DNA of 64,000 bases from Rickettsiales bacterium (GTDB taxonomy: Bacteria; Pseudomonadota; Alphaproteobacteria; Rickettsiales; UBA3002): the NCBI GenBank assembly GCA_022763105.1, contig JALEGK010000069.1, positions 1 through 64,000 on the forward strand. The letters run 5' to 3'. Position 1 is the first letter of the stretch; each line of letters opens with the position of its first letter. The translations under genes and the position numbers were made by a program. Of this stretch, positions 29,377 through 38,699 are shown one piece after another. Under the pieces are notes generated by a model. The model had not been told where the DNA came from. It worked only from the letters and a program-made list of their open reading frames with translations, and made no database searches.

Positions 29377-30774
29377 TTATAGCTCGCGGATCGCTTTGAC
29401 GAGGTCTTCGGTTGCCGCCTTCGCATCGCCAAAGAGCATCATTGTGTTATCCTGGAAGAATAACTCATTTTGAATACCCGCATAGCCTGCGGCCATTGAG
29501 CGTTTATTGAAGATAACATTACGAGCCTCTGCCACGTTCAGAATTGGCATGCCGTAGATAGGGCTTTGAGGGTCGCTCTTAGCGGCTGGGTTGGTGACAT
29601 CATTTGCTCCAATCACAAAGGCAACATCGCTGGTAGAGAATTCATTATTGATATCTTCCAGCTCAAACACCTGATCGTAAGGGATGTTGGCTTCTGCCAG
29701 AAGTACGTTCATGTGGCCCGGCATACGTCCTGCTACTGGGTGAATCGCAAATTTAACCGTGATTTTCTTCTCTTCCAGTGCTTCGACTAGTTCACGCACC
29801 GCGTGCTGCGCTTGTGCTACAGCTAAGCCGTAACCTGGAACAATAATGACAGAATCGGCATTGCCCATAAGGAATGCGGCATCTTCTGGGCTACCAGATT
29901 TCACTGGGCGTTCTTCTTGCTCACCTGCGGCGGCACCCGCATCGTCAGAGCTACCGAATCCGCCGAAGATCACATTGATGATCGAGCGGTTCATCGCCTT
30001 ACACATAATGTAGGACAGAATCGCACCAGACGCACCAACCAGCGCACCGGTGATGATAAGTAGTGGGTTACTAAGCGTGAAGCCGATACCTGCTGCCGCC
30101 CAACCTGAGTATGAGTTCAGCATGGAGACGACAACCGGCATATCTGCACCACCAATCGGGATGATAAGCAGGAAGCCAAGCGCGAATGCGATAAGAGTCA
30201 TCAGGATGAAGATGAAGGATGATTCACTCCCCATGAAGATGATCATGAGCACGATACTGGCAATACCAAGCCCTGCATTCAGCATATGTTGGCCTGAGAA
30301 GCGGATAGGCGCTCCTGACATCATGCCTTGCAGTTTAGCAAATGCAATCACAGAGCCAGAGAAGGTAATCGCACCAATAATGGCGCCTAAGCCCATTTCT
30401 AGCAGGCTGCCTGCTGCAATTTCGCCTTCTACACCAATGCCGTAGCTTTCTGGTGAGAACAGGGCTGCCGTTGCGATGAAGACTGCCGCTAAGCCCACAA
30501 GTGAGTGGAATGCTGCCACAAGCTGAGGCATAGCGGTCATTTCTATGCGTTTGGCAATAACGGTACCGATGGTTCCGCCGACTGCAATACCCAATAGAAT
30601 CAGCAGTACACCATCTACTTGCTGTAGCGTGAAGGTGGTGATGATGGCGATTGCCATACCGATCATGCCGTAGCGGTTACCTTGGCGTGCGGTGGTTGGA
30701 GCTGCAAGTCCTTTCAGCGATAGGATGAACAGGACCGATGCAATCAGATACAGAAGATAAGCAGAGCTGGACAT
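29377..30774 (-). CDS. pntB: Transhydrogenase beta subunit PntB
   Basis: Membrane (dII) and NADP(H)-binding (dIII) part of the proton-translocating NAD(P) transhydrogenase. About nine membrane helices fill residues 1-290. The dIII domain has the NADP motif VPGYGLAVAQAQHAV, followed by KFAIHPVAGRMPGHMNVLLAEA and the VIGANDVTNPAA loop. The length of 465 aa is typical. The start overlaps the pntAB stop by one base. Confidence 0.97.
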   Translation of the reverse strand: MSSSAYLLYLIASVLFILSLKGLAAPTTARQGNRYGMIGMAIAIITTFTLQQVDGVLLILLGIAVGGTIGTVIAKRIEMTAMPQLVAAFHSLVGLAAVFIATAALFSPESYGIGVEGEIAAGSLLEMGLGAIIGAITFSGSVIAFAKLQGMMSGAPIRFSGQHMLNAGLGIASIVLMIIFMGSESSFIFILMTLIAFALGFLLIIPIGGADMPVVVSMLNSYSGWAAAGIGFTLSNPLLIITGALVGASGAILSYIMCKAMNRSIINVIFGGFGSSDDAGAAAGEQEERPVKSGSPEDAAFLMGNADSVIIVPGYGLAVAQAQHAVRELVEALEEKKITVKFAIHPVAGRMPGHMNVLLAEANIPYDQVFELEDINNEFSTSDVAFVIGANDVTNPAAKSDPQSPIYGMPILNVAEARNVIFNKRSMAAGYAGIQNELFFQDNTMMLFGDAKAATEDLVKAIREL

Positions 30775-31175
30775 TATTTGCGCTCCTTCTTCTTAAACAT
30801 TTCTAACATGCGTTGTGTTACCACAAAGCCGCCGAAGATATTGATAGATGCAATCACAACCGCAACGAAGCCAAGCAGTGATGAGAAGCTTGAAGCGTCA
30901 GATGCGCCGACTGCGATCATCGCACCTACGATGATGATGCCTGAGATCGCGTTGGTTACCGCCATGAGAGGTGTATGAAGTGCTGGCGTTACTTTCCAGA
31001 CTACATAATAGCCCACAAAGCAGGCCAAAACGAATACGAATAGGCCGAAGACGAATGGGTCAACGCCGCCTGCATGCCCCATCTGCGCTTGCAAGGCTGC
31101 GATAGTCTGCTCTTGCTGCGCTGCTTTTTCAGACGCTTGTCTGAGTGTTTCTGTGAGGTTTAGGTCTTCGGTCAT
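30774..31175 (-). CDS. pntAB: Transhydrogenase alpha-2 subunit (PntAB)
   Basis: 133 aa. Carries the dII helices that are fused to dI in E. coli PntA but separate in most Alphaproteobacteria. An N-terminal helix ([20 protein letters not shown]) is followed by four hydrophobic segments, including [21 protein letters not shown] and [21 protein letters not shown]. The short helical front part is a usual feature. Overlaps pntAA by 4 bases. Confidence 0.95.
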   Translation of the reverse strand: MTEDLNLTETLRQASEKAAQQEQTIAALQAQMGHAGGVDPFVFGLFVFVLACFVGYYVVWKVTPALHTPLMAVTNAISGIIIVGAMIAVGASDASSFSSLLGFVAVVIASINIFGGFVVTQRMLEMFKKKERK

Positions 31176-32401
31176 GCGCTGGCCTCCTCCTTTTTATCTT
31201 CCTCTGAATCAGAGGCTGTTTCTTCTGCTTTTGGCTCTTCCTTCGGCTCTTCAATCGGGTCTAGACCCTTTACGGAGCGCACCATAGGGTGCGTAATGTC
31301 ACCGTCTTTGGTGAGAAGCGTGCCTTGGATTAGCTCGTCATCCCACTGGATATCGAGTTTCTTGTTCTCTTTGTCGATCATTAAGGTGCTGACGAAGTTG
31401 AATAGGTTGCGTGCGTATAGCGGGGTGGCATCGACAGCGGCGCGGCTAGGCATGTTGCTGTAGCCAATGAGTGTCACGCCATGTGCGGTACTCACCTTAT
31501 CAAGTTTCGATGATTTGCAGTTACCGCCAGCAATGACTGCCAGATCAACGATGACAGAGCCATCTTTCATATCTTTCAGCATGTCGGTGGTAATCAGCTC
31601 TGGTGCTGGCTTACCCGGAATCAATGCGGTGGTAATGCAGATATCTTGGCTTTTCAGCGTTTCATGAATGAGCTCTGATTGCTTACGCTGATAATCTTCG
31701 CTCATTTCTTTCGCGTAGCCGCCAGAGGTTTCGCCTTCTTCTTCCTCAGCTTCGACCTCAATGAATTTCGCACCCAAGCTCTCGACTTGTTCTTTAACGG
31801 CTGGGCGAACGTCAAAGGCAGAGACAACTGCGCCCAAACGCTTCGCTGTTGCAATCGCTTGTAGGCCCGCAACGCCTGCACCAAGCACCAAGACTTTGGC
31901 TGGTGGCACGGTTCCGGCTGCGGTCATCATCATGGGAATGACTTTGCCGAATGATTGCGCGGCTTCGATCACTGAGCGGTAGCCAGCAAGGTTACTTTGC
32001 GAGGAGAGCACATCCATAGATTGCGCACGCGAGATACGTGGCAGAAGCTCTAGGGTAAAGCTGGTGCGCTTAGATGTTTTATATAGCTCGATATCGTTTT
32101 TGTCGTTGAATGGGTCCAGCATGCCGATGATGGCAGCGTCTTTTGGCAACGCATTCAACATCGCTTCGGTCGGCGCTTGTACGCTCAGCAGCAGATCTGC
32201 ATTTTTGCAGGTATCTTCTACCGATGCATGGATGGTCGCACCCGCATCTTTCAATTTATCATCGGAGATGGCAGATGCTTCCGTAGCGCCAGATTGCACA
32301 TGGATTTCAGCACCTAAGCCAACATATTTCTTGATCGCGTCAGGCGAAATGGCCGCGCGCGACTCGTGAGAGGCAGTCTCTTTACAAATAGCTATCTTCA
32401 T
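31172..32401 (-). CDS. pntAA: Transhydrogenase alpha-1 subunit (PntAA), NAD(H)-binding
   Basis: dI domain, 409 aa from the ATG at 32401 (the track begins with an in-frame TTG 13 codons earlier). The N-terminus [25 protein letters not shown] is typical of the AlaDH/PNT family. The NAD-binding motif is [20 protein letters not shown], and the mobile loop NMPSRAA closes over the site. The C-terminal 30 residues are an unusual acidic Glu/Lys tail that probably is not folded. First gene of pntAA-pntAB-pntB, divergent from purE. The ribosome site is weak. Confidence 0.96.
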   Translation of the reverse strand: MKIAICKETASHESRAAISPDAIKKYVGLGAEIHVQSGATEASAISDDKLKDAGATIHASVEDTCKNADLLLSVQAPTEAMLNALPKDAAIIGMLDPFNDKNDIELYKTSKRTSFTLELLPRISRAQSMDVLSSQSNLAGYRSVIEAAQSFGKVIPMMMTAAGTVPPAKVLVLGAGVAGLQAIATAKRLGAVVSAFDVRPAVKEQVESLGAKFIEVEAEEEEGETSGGYAKEMSEDYQRKQSELIHETLKSQDICITTALIPGKPAPELITTDMLKDMKDGSVIVDLAVIAGGNCKSSKLDKVSTAHGVTLIGYSNMPSRAAVDATPLYARNLFNFVSTLMIDKENKKLDIQWDDELIQGTLLTKDGDITHPMVRSVKGLDPIEEPKEEPKAEETASDSEEDKKEEASA

Positions 32402-32464
32402 AGTGGCGATAGCAATAACGTATCCGCCAGTGTGGCGCAATGGGGAAATGCCTATTTCTGTGCT

Positions 32465-32492
32465 TTGACTTTTATGCGTTTGTGTGTAGACT
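32465..32492 (+). promoter_or_regulatory. purE promoter
   Basis: TTGACT, 16 bases, TAGACT, about 30 bases before the purE ATG. I saw no purine riboswitch. Confidence 0.45.
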
Positions 32493-32523
32493 GCGCCGCT
32501 TTCTAGAACTGGCGAGGAAGCCT

Positions 32524-33006
32524 ATGCAAAAACAACCGCTTATTGGCATTATTATGGGCAGTCAGTCTGACTGGCCGACGATGAAACATGCCGTTGATTT
32601 TCTGGATGAAATGGGTATTACTTACGAGGCGAAAATCGTCTCGGCACACCGTACGCCTGATCGTATGGTGGAATACGCTAAATCGGCCAAAGAGCGTGGT
32701 TTGAAGGTGATTATTGCTGGTGCGGGCGGGGCTGCGCATCTGCCGGGCATGGTTGCTGCTATGACGCCACTGCCAGTGCTTGGTGTTCCGGTTGAAAGTA
32801 AGGCGCTTAGCGGGCAAGACAGTTTACTCTCTATCGTTCAGATGCCAAAAGGTATTCCGGTAGGAACGCTCGCGATTGGTGGTGCTGCTAATGCCGCGAT
32901 TCTCGCGACCTCTATTCTAGGCGCTTATGATGAAGCGATTATGAGCAAGCTCGAGGCATTCCGCGCGAAGCAGACCGATGCTATCGCAGATGAGCCGTCA
33001 TCGTAA
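32524..33006 (+). CDS. purE: N5-CAIR mutase PurE
   Basis: Moves the carboxyl group from N5 to C4 of aminoimidazole ribotide in purine synthesis. The start is ATG 32524 after GAGGA (160 aa; the track start is 28 codons early). [10 protein letters not shown], the His-containing SAHRTPDRM loop, and [12 protein letters not shown] are all typical of class I PurE. It is followed after two bases by purK, its usual partner. Confidence 0.97.
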   Translation: MQKQPLIGIIMGSQSDWPTMKHAVDFLDEMGITYEAKIVSAHRTPDRMVEYAKSAKERGLKVIIAGAGGAAHLPGMVAAMTPLPVLGVPVESKALSGQDSLLSIVQMPKGIPVGTLAIGGAANAAILATSILGAYDEAIMSKLEAFRAKQTDAIADEPSS

Positions 33007-33008
33007 TT

Positions 33009-34079
33009 ATGAGTGAATTTATCGCACCCGGATCGATCATCGGGATCGTTGGTGGCGGTCAGTTGGGCCGTATGTCTGCCATGGCGGCGGCACATATGGG
33101 CTATAAATGTCATATCTATACGCCGGAAGAAGATTCCCCTGCATCGCATGTGGCGGCATTTACCACGGTTGCGGCATATGATGATGCAGAAGCGCTGAAG
33201 GCATTTGCAAAAACCGTCGATGTGGTGACGTTTGAATTTGAGAATGTACCTGCCGAATCACTCGAGCTGATGGCTGAGATTATTCCCGTGCATCCATCCA
33301 TTAGGTTGCTGCGCACCTGTCGTCACCGTCTGCGTGAGAAAACAGCGATCAATGAGCAAGGCATTGCTACCGCGCCATTTGCGTCTATCACTTCGCTTGC
33401 TGAGCTTGAGTCTGCGATTGAGTCGATTGGCACGCCTTGTGTGCTGAAGACCTGCCAGTTGGGTTATGATGGTAAAGGGCAATTTAAAATTGATAACGCT
33501 AGTCAAGCGCGCGAAGCTTGGGAAGCGCTGGGTGGTGTTGAAGCGATATTAGAAGGCTGGGTGCCGTTTGAACGCGAAATTTCGGTTATTGTGGCACGTA
33601 ATGCCAGTGGTCACACCATCGCTTACGAGCCGGCACATAATATTCACAAAAACCATATTTTATCAGAGTCGGTCATTCCGTGTGGTTTAGGTGCGAATAT
33701 TGTTAAGGCCGCGCAAGATATTGCCCATACGCTAGCTGAAGCACTTGATTTAATCGGTATTATGGCCGTTGAATTGTTCGTGACGGAGTCAGGTGATTTG
33801 ATTGTCAATGAATTGGCGCCGCGCCCTCATAATTCGGGGCATTGGACGATTGAGGCAGCCTCAACCTCGCAATTTGAGCAGCATATTCGCGCCGTGGTTG
33901 GCATGTCGCTTGGTTGCACGCGAACCTTATCGAATGTCAGTATGATCAATCTGATTGGTGATGATGTTGACGCGCTTGATACGTACTATGCCAATCCTAA
34001 AGCGCATGTGCATTTATATGGCAAACGCGAGGCAAGGGCAGGGCGCAAAATGGGCCATGTCACGATTCTCAAAGATTAG
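33009..34079 (+). CDS. purK: N5-CAIR synthetase PurK
   Basis: ATP-grasp enzyme that makes N5-CAIR from AIR, bicarbonate and ATP. The nucleotide-binding GIVGGGQLGRMSAMAAA, the ATP-grasp core (VLKTCQLGYDGKGQF, EGWVPFEREISVIVAR) and NELAPRPHNSGHWTIEA are all intact. The length of 356 aa is normal. No clear ribosome site of its own; coupling to purE is likely. Its 3' end overlaps the convergent M48 protease by 4 bases. Confidence 0.97.
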   Translation: MSEFIAPGSIIGIVGGGQLGRMSAMAAAHMGYKCHIYTPEEDSPASHVAAFTTVAAYDDAEALKAFAKTVDVVTFEFENVPAESLELMAEIIPVHPSIRLLRTCRHRLREKTAINEQGIATAPFASITSLAELESAIESIGTPCVLKTCQLGYDGKGQFKIDNASQAREAWEALGGVEAILEGWVPFEREISVIVARNASGHTIAYEPAHNIHKNHILSESVIPCGLGANIVKAAQDIAHTLAEALDLIGIMAVELFVTESGDLIVNELAPRPHNSGHWTIEAASTSQFEQHIRAVVGMSLGCTRTLSNVSMINLIGDDVDALDTYYANPKAHVHLYGKREARAGRKMGHVTILKD

Positions 34080-34948
34080 ATAGAGGCTTGTTGCTCGGCT
34101 AGTTGTTCGGACTTTATGCGTTCGGCATGGCTACCGGTAGGCTTTATGCTCTCGATAGCGGCAACGCGGCGTTCAGATGATGGATGCGTCGTGAAAGGCG
34201 ACATCAATGTGTTATACACTTTGTGTTTCCAGTCTTTATGCTCCAGGTTTTCCATTTTTTCCTTAAGCTCTTCTTGATGGGATGCAAGTGAGTTGAGCGC
34301 GCTTTTCATTGCGCGCTTGCCTGCTAGTTGCGCGCCTTCTTTATCGGCTTCGAATTCCATGAAATGTTGATAAGGCGTGATGGCGGCCATGCTTCCAAAC
34401 CAAATCGGCACAAGGGCTGCGGTGGTACTTTGAAGCATGAATTTTGCAGTGAATGGCAGCATGCCTTTATTGTGCAAGAATTCTGCGCCGTGCTTCCAGC
34501 CAAGATCGGCAATGGTCGCGCCGGTAAAACCAATACCAAAACGCAGCGCGTCATCTCTGAAATTATGGCGGTGATGCGATAACTCATGACCTGCGATGGC
34601 ATCGAGCTCTTCTTTGCTCATCGTATCCATCATGCCGGTCGTGAACATGAGTTCTTTACCGCGCACACTGGCCGCATTGTTAATTGGACTGTCGACAATA
34701 AAGATAGCAGGAATATTCCCGATATTCTGCTTCATGCTGTAGCGCACGACGGTGTCGATCAGGTCTTTATGTTTTGGATTGTCTGGGTTTGCTGGTGTGA
34801 TGCGTGTCGCACCAAATTGCCACGCGCCCATCTCCACCATTTTGCTCGGCACAGCAACGCGCTGTACCGCATAGGCAGTTTCATACTTCTGACGCTGCTT
34901 TTCCGGCACGTCAGGTGGTATCGCGTGTTTCATTTTTTGCATACGCAT
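34076..34948 (-). CDS. M48-family zinc metalloprotease
   Basis: 290 aa from ATG 34948 (the track start is a GTG two codons earlier; ATG 34942 is also possible). Zinc motif GHELSHH at residues 120-126, with the third ligand in EFEADKEGAQLAG. The domain resembles HtpX and other M48 enzymes that degrade misfolded or membrane proteins, but there is no N-terminal membrane pair; one hydrophobic stretch lies between the motifs (TTAALVPIWFGSMAAI). It lies 70 bases downstream of pheT on the same strand and may have its own promoter there. Its ribosome site is buried in a hairpin (see the findings). Confidence 0.85.
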   Translation of the reverse strand: MRMQKMKHAIPPDVPEKQRQKYETAYAVQRVAVPSKMVEMGAWQFGATRITPANPDNPKHKDLIDTVVRYSMKQNIGNIPAIFIVDSPINNAASVRGKELMFTTGMMDTMSKEELDAIAGHELSHHRHNFRDDALRFGIGFTGATIADLGWKHGAEFLHNKGMLPFTAKFMLQSTTAALVPIWFGSMAAITPYQHFMEFEADKEGAQLAGKRAMKSALNSLASHQEELKEKMENLEHKDWKHKVYNTLMSPFTTHPSSERRVAAIESIKPTGSHAERIKSEQLAEQQASI

Positions 34949-34950
34949 CT

Positions 34951-34976
34951 CCACCTTCCATTATAGAGGAAGGAGG
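34951..34976 (-). promoter_or_regulatory. Hairpin masking the ribosome site of the M48 protease gene
   Basis: On the minus strand CCTCCTTCC pairs with GGAAGGTGG (six pairs, a U-U mismatch, two pairs) around an eight-base AU loop. The 3' arm is the Shine-Dalgarno sequence, two bases from the ATG at 34948. The fold would block initiation until it melts. Confidence 0.5.
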
Positions 34977-35002
34977 TGACGGTTTTATGAAGGTCTTATG
35001 TG

Positions 35003-35030
35003 ATTAAATAACAGTGACTTAAGCGCGCAA
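35003..35030 (-). promoter_or_regulatory. Candidate promoter of the M48 protease gene
   Basis: TTGCGC, 16 bases, TTTAAT on the minus strand; the -35 lies in the last codons of pheT. The leader would be about 45-50 bases and would include the ribosome-site hairpin. Confidence 0.4.
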
Positions 35031-37397
35031 TTGAGCGCCTTTTGAAGCCGCCTGATCGGTGATTTTCTTCACAATGGCTTCAATCTCTTCTTCAGAGAGC
35101 GTTTTGGCGTCTGATTGTAGCTTCACTGATAGGGCGATGGAACGTTTGCCTTCTTCGACACCTTTGCCCTCATAGACGTCAAACAATTTCACATTGCGAA
35201 TGAGCTGCTTATCGGCACCGCGAATGGCTTTAAGAAGTGTTTCAGCAGGGGTGTTTACATCGATGATAAAAGCAAAATCGCGCTCTACGGCCTGATAATC
35301 AGAGCTTTTGAGAGCAGCATTCTTTTTCGCTTTAGCGGTTGGAATGCGATCAAGGAAGATTTCGCATGCTGCAATGACGTGCTCGCCATCATGCTTTTCT
35401 TGGGTGAGGGGGTGAATCTCGCCGAAATAACCAAGAATATTCTTTGGACCCAATGTAATCGTGCCGCTACGGCCTGGGTGATAATGATCGGGTGCGCCTT
35501 CGGTAATCTGGACTTTTTGCTCATCCATACCGCAGGCTTTGAGAATGGCGATGGCATCGGATTTGGCATCAAACACATCATAGGTGCGCGCTTGTTCTTG
35601 CCATTGTTTGCTGGTGGCTATGCCTGAGCGAACGGCACAGCCGACAATCTCTTGGCCGTTTGGCTCGCAGGTTAAATAGGCTGGGCCTACTTCAAACAGG
35701 TGAACACGGTCAAAGCCGCGCGCTTGGTTGCGAGCGCAGGCATCCAGCAGGTTAGGGATGAGCGATGGGCGCATGACGCTTAGGTCGCTGCTGATTGGAT
35801 TGACGAGTTTTAATGCATCGTCATTGCTGCCATATAGGTTTGCAGTTTCTTCTGATAGGAATGCCCATGTATGGGTTTCGTGCAGGCCGTTTGCAGCAAG
35901 GGCACGACGAACCGCTGCGTGACGAATTTGTGCGTCATCGAGAGAGCGTGCGCTGACATTGGCTAGTTTCGGCATTGGCACGGCTTCGACATTATCGTAG
36001 CCAAAAATGCGCAAGACTTCTTCGGCAATATCGGCTGCTTGGGTGACATCTGGGCGCCAGCTTGGCACATCGACGGTTAAGTCATTGCCGTTTGCAGACA
36101 CGCTAAAGCCGAGCGGGGTTAGAATATCGGTCATCTCTTTAGCTGAAAGCGTAATGCCTCCCAATTGGTTGATGAATTCGACGCTGACTTTAACGGCACA
36201 CGGGGTGATTGGTTCTTCGCCCGCGACATACGCGTCGCATGGCGTGCCGCCACATAAATCAATAATCATTTGAGCTGCAAGCTGTTCACCCGCAACCACG
36301 AAGGCAGGGTCAACGGTACGTTCAAAACGGTAGCGCGCATCAGAATCAATGCTGTGTTTGCGGCCTACTTCGGCAATGTGAATCGGCTCGAACCATGCGC
36401 ATTCTAGCAAGACATCGGTCGTCTCTTCGGTGACACCGCTTGGTACGCCACCAACCACGCCACCAAGGCCCAGCATACCTGCGTCATCGGCAATCACACA
36501 TTCGCCACCTTCCAGCGTGTAAGATTTATCGTTGAGTGCTTCGAAGCTTTCCTCTTTTTCACCTAAACGGACATTGATGTTGCCGCTCAGTTTTGAGATA
36601 TCGTAAACGTGAAGTGGGCGGCCATGTGCCATGGTCATCCAGTTGGTGATGTCTACGAGCGTAGAGATGGGGCGCAAGCCTACCGCCTTTAGGCGCTGTT
36701 GCAGCCATGCGGGTGATGGGCCGTTCTTCACGCCCTTTATCACACGGCCTGCGAAGATTTTACAGACATCGGTATTGAGTGCGATGCTGATTGGTGCGGC
36801 GCCATCGGTTTTAATCTCTGGAATGGTGCGTTCTTTCAATGTGCCGAGTCCTGCGGCGGCTAAATCGCGCGCAATACCGTATACACCTAAGCAATCACCA
36901 CGGTTAGGGGTGATGGCGATTTCGATCATCGGATCATTCAAACCCAGCGCATCTGCCACAGCTTGGCCGATAGTTGCCTCTTCTGGCAGTTCAATAATGC
37001 CAGATGCATCACCTTCTAGATTAAGCTCATCCGCTGAGCAGAGCATGCCGCAGCTTTCAACACCGCGAATCTTTGATTTTTTGATTTTGAATTCACCATT
37101 AGGAATCAGCGCGCCCACTTTAGCTAGCGCTACTTTAATGCCAGCGCGTGCATTCGGTGCGCCACACACAATCTGCAATTCGCCTTCGTCAGACTTTACT
37201 TTGCAGACTTGCAATTTATCGGCATCGGGGTGTTTCTCAGCGGATAGAATCTCTGCCACGGTAAATGCAGCCAGTGCTGCCGATGCATCCGTTATGTCTT
37301 CAACTTCCAAGCCGATGGCGGTCAGCGTTTTACTGATCTCATCCAATGAGGCGTTGGTATCCAAATATTCTTTAAGCCAAGAGAGTGTAAATTTCAT
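35019..37397 (-). CDS. pheT: Phenylalanyl-tRNA synthetase beta subunit
   Basis: 792 aa, full length. Domains in order: tRNA-binding EMAPII-like domain (residues 40-150, AEILSAEKHPDADKLQVCKV), B3/B4 editing domain (residues 210-370, HGRPLHVYDISKL), B5 domain (about 400-470), synthetase core, and the C-terminal anticodon-binding FDX-ACB domain (PAVERDFAFIID-like, here QAVERDFAFIID). The start has no obvious strong ribosome site. pheS, nearly always adjacent upstream, is not here; an unknown membrane protein is there instead. Confidence 0.97.
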   Translation of the reverse strand: MKFTLSWLKEYLDTNASLDEISKTLTAIGLEVEDITDASAALAAFTVAEILSAEKHPDADKLQVCKVKSDEGELQIVCGAPNARAGIKVALAKVGALIPNGEFKIKKSKIRGVESCGMLCSADELNLEGDASGIIELPEEATIGQAVADALGLNDPMIEIAITPNRGDCLGVYGIARDLAAAGLGTLKERTIPEIKTDGAAPISIALNTDVCKIFAGRVIKGVKNGPSPAWLQQRLKAVGLRPISTLVDITNWMTMAHGRPLHVYDISKLSGNINVRLGEKEESFEALNDKSYTLEGGECVIADDAGMLGLGGVVGGVPSGVTEETTDVLLECAWFEPIHIAEVGRKHSIDSDARYRFERTVDPAFVVAGEQLAAQMIIDLCGGTPCDAYVAGEEPITPCAVKVSVEFINQLGGITLSAKEMTDILTPLGFSVSANGNDLTVDVPSWRPDVTQAADIAEEVLRIFGYDNVEAVPMPKLANVSARSLDDAQIRHAAVRRALAANGLHETHTWAFLSEETANLYGSNDDALKLVNPISSDLSVMRPSLIPNLLDACARNQARGFDRVHLFEVGPAYLTCEPNGQEIVGCAVRSGIATSKQWQEQARTYDVFDAKSDAIAILKACGMDEQKVQITEGAPDHYHPGRSGTITLGPKNILGYFGEIHPLTQEKHDGEHVIAACEIFLDRIPTAKAKKNAALKSSDYQAVERDFAFIIDVNTPAETLLKAIRGADKQLIRNVKLFDVYEGKGVEEGKRSIALSVKLQSDAKTLSEEEIEAIVKKITDQAASKGAQLRA

Positions 37398-37452
37398 GCG
37401 CTATGAGTTAGCGTTTTTTGGTAAAAGTGCAAGTATTTCTTGAGATTTTCGC

Positions 37453-37941
37453 TTAGATTTCGCGAGAACGCGTCTGGTTATTTGCCTTGGCGCGTTCGGC
37501 CTGAATTTTAGCGACATGTTTGGCATGTTTCTGAGTTTCTGCCTTATGGTGCACATGATCGGGTGCGTGATGCAGTTTTTCACGGCCAATTGCATTCTCG
37601 ATTTTGATCTTAGACGGATCTTGCAGATGGGTTTGGTGCTTGCGGTGGTTTGGTAATTTATTCAAATCAGGCACATCGAGAGCCTTTGCCATGCCGGGAA
37701 TATTGTGCACTAATATGCTCCCTGCGGCAAATAAGGTTGCGCCTAACATCGCGCCCATAAACGCACCGCCACCTAAGCCAACCGTGATACCGATGATCGG
37801 ATTGGCAATATTGATCGGCCCCAATGCTCCGGCAAAGGTCATGCCGGTATGCACGTAATGGAGAGCACAGAATAACGCTCCGACAATACTGCCGAACTCA
37901 AACCCGTTATGCAGGGCGTGTTGTGTATTTCTGCTAGCCAC
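37453..37941 (-). CDS. Gly-rich membrane protein with His-rich tail, unknown
   Basis: 162 aa. Two to three hydrophobic Gly/Ala-rich segments (FEFGSIVGALFCALHYV; GITVGLGGGAFMGAMLGATLFAAG) take up the first 80 residues. The rest is soluble, basic and rich in His, Lys and Ala (KLHHAPDHVHHKAETQKHAKHVAKIQAE), maybe helical. The start is a GTG with GGAG about ten bases upstream. I recognise no family. It is upstream of pheT on the same strand, separated by 55 bases. The His-rich part could bind metal, but this is a guess. Confidence 0.5.
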   Translation of the reverse strand: MASRNTQHALHNGFEFGSIVGALFCALHYVHTGMTFAGALGPINIANPIIGITVGLGGGAFMGAMLGATLFAAGSILVHNIPGMAKALDVPDLNKLPNHRKHQTHLQDPSKIKIENAIGREKLHHAPDHVHHKAETQKHAKHVAKIQAERAKANNQTRSREI

Positions 37942-38046
37942 TATATATACTTCTCCATAGTTACCAGTGTATCAGTCCGTAGGCAGGGGCACCAATGAAG
38001 CTTTTGTGACATTGCGGGTGTTTTTATATAGGATATTCAAAAAGAT

Positions 38047-38286
38047 ATGAGCTATTTTGAGATTGGGATGATCTATGTGGTGAGCTGGTGGGTGTGCTTG
38101 TTTTGTGTGCTTCCATTTGGCTCAAAGCCGCCTGAGGTGGTCGAAGGAGCGGTATATCCGGCGGCACCTGCATCCTTCAATTTGGCGCGAAAGTTGCTTC
38201 ATACAACATGGATATCAGCAATTGTGGCAGGAATGATCATATGGCTATTACAGAACGACTGGGTTTTATCGCAACTATCTGGCTAA
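38047..38286 (+). CDS. DUF1467 family membrane protein
   Basis: 79 aa. Two membrane helices (IGMIYVVSWWVCLFCVLPFG and TTWISAIVAGMIIWLL) flank a short loop with PPEVVEGAVYPAAPASFNLARKLLHTT, the pattern of DUF1467, found in Alphaproteobacteria and often located beside proS. The role is unknown. Overlaps the following gene by 46 bases. Confidence 0.85.
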   Translation: MSYFEIGMIYVVSWWVCLFCVLPFGSKPPEVVEGAVYPAAPASFNLARKLLHTTWISAIVAGMIIWLLQNDWVLSQLSG

Positions 38287-38630
38287 TAGGTGTTTTTATG
38301 GTGTGTGGTGTCGCGGCAGCGCAGACCTACAGCACCAAAAGCAAATGCAAGAATATTGCGTATAAGCCCGATGAATCGGTTGAATATAAGGCAGATCAAT
38401 CGGTCGATGGTTGGGCATTGATGCCGGTTGATGCGCATCCACCCGCGATTGACGTGCAAGACCCTCAAATCGCGCTCGATTTACCGACAGGCGCGTATGT
38501 GGATCAGGACAAATATAACTTCAATTTTGATGAAAGCCGCCTCAATGTTGGCTCTATCAAGGTAGAGGGAAGCAATATTCTTTATAACGATCAAAAGATT
38601 ACGTCATATATGCAAGATTGTGTGGAGTAA
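38241..38630 (+). CDS. Small periplasmic protein of unknown function
   Basis: 129 aa from the ATG at 38241, which follows AGGA; this start gives a complete signal peptide (LGFIATIWLIGVFMVCGVAAA, cleavage before QTYS). The mature domain is acidic, beta-rich in appearance, with two cysteines (SKCKN near the start, QDCVE at the end) that could pair. I see no known family. It lies between DUF1467 and proS; the overlap with DUF1467 suggests coupled translation. Confidence 0.6.
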   Translation: MAITERLGFIATIWLIGVFMVCGVAAAQTYSTKSKCKNIAYKPDESVEYKADQSVDGWALMPVDAHPPAIDVQDPQIALDLPTGAYVDQDKYNFNFDESRLNVGSIKVEGSNILYNDQKITSYMQDCVE

Positions 38631-38642
38631 TAGTGTCGAGGC

Positions 38643-38672
38643 TTGCGTGCAGGTGCGAAGTGTGGCTATAGT
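38643..38672 (+). promoter_or_regulatory. Possible promoter for proS-lolCE-lolD-dnaE
   Basis: TTGCGT, 18 bases, TATAGT, just after the stop of the preceding gene and about 28 bases before the proS ATG. Confidence 0.35.
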
Positions 38673-38699
38673 GCCAAAAACCCATCAAAGGCAAGGCGC

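Noticed and set aside
34987-35007. Six-codon ORF (MKVLCD) behind a perfect AGGAGGTGA on the plus strand
   Set aside because: The SD-like sequence is the complement of one arm of the hairpin in the minus-strand leader; the ORF has no promoter or downstream gene on that strand.
36631-37443. 270-aa plus-strand ORF inside pheT
   Set aside because: Antisense shadow of pheT, which is a full-length, conserved gene; the product resembles no protein.
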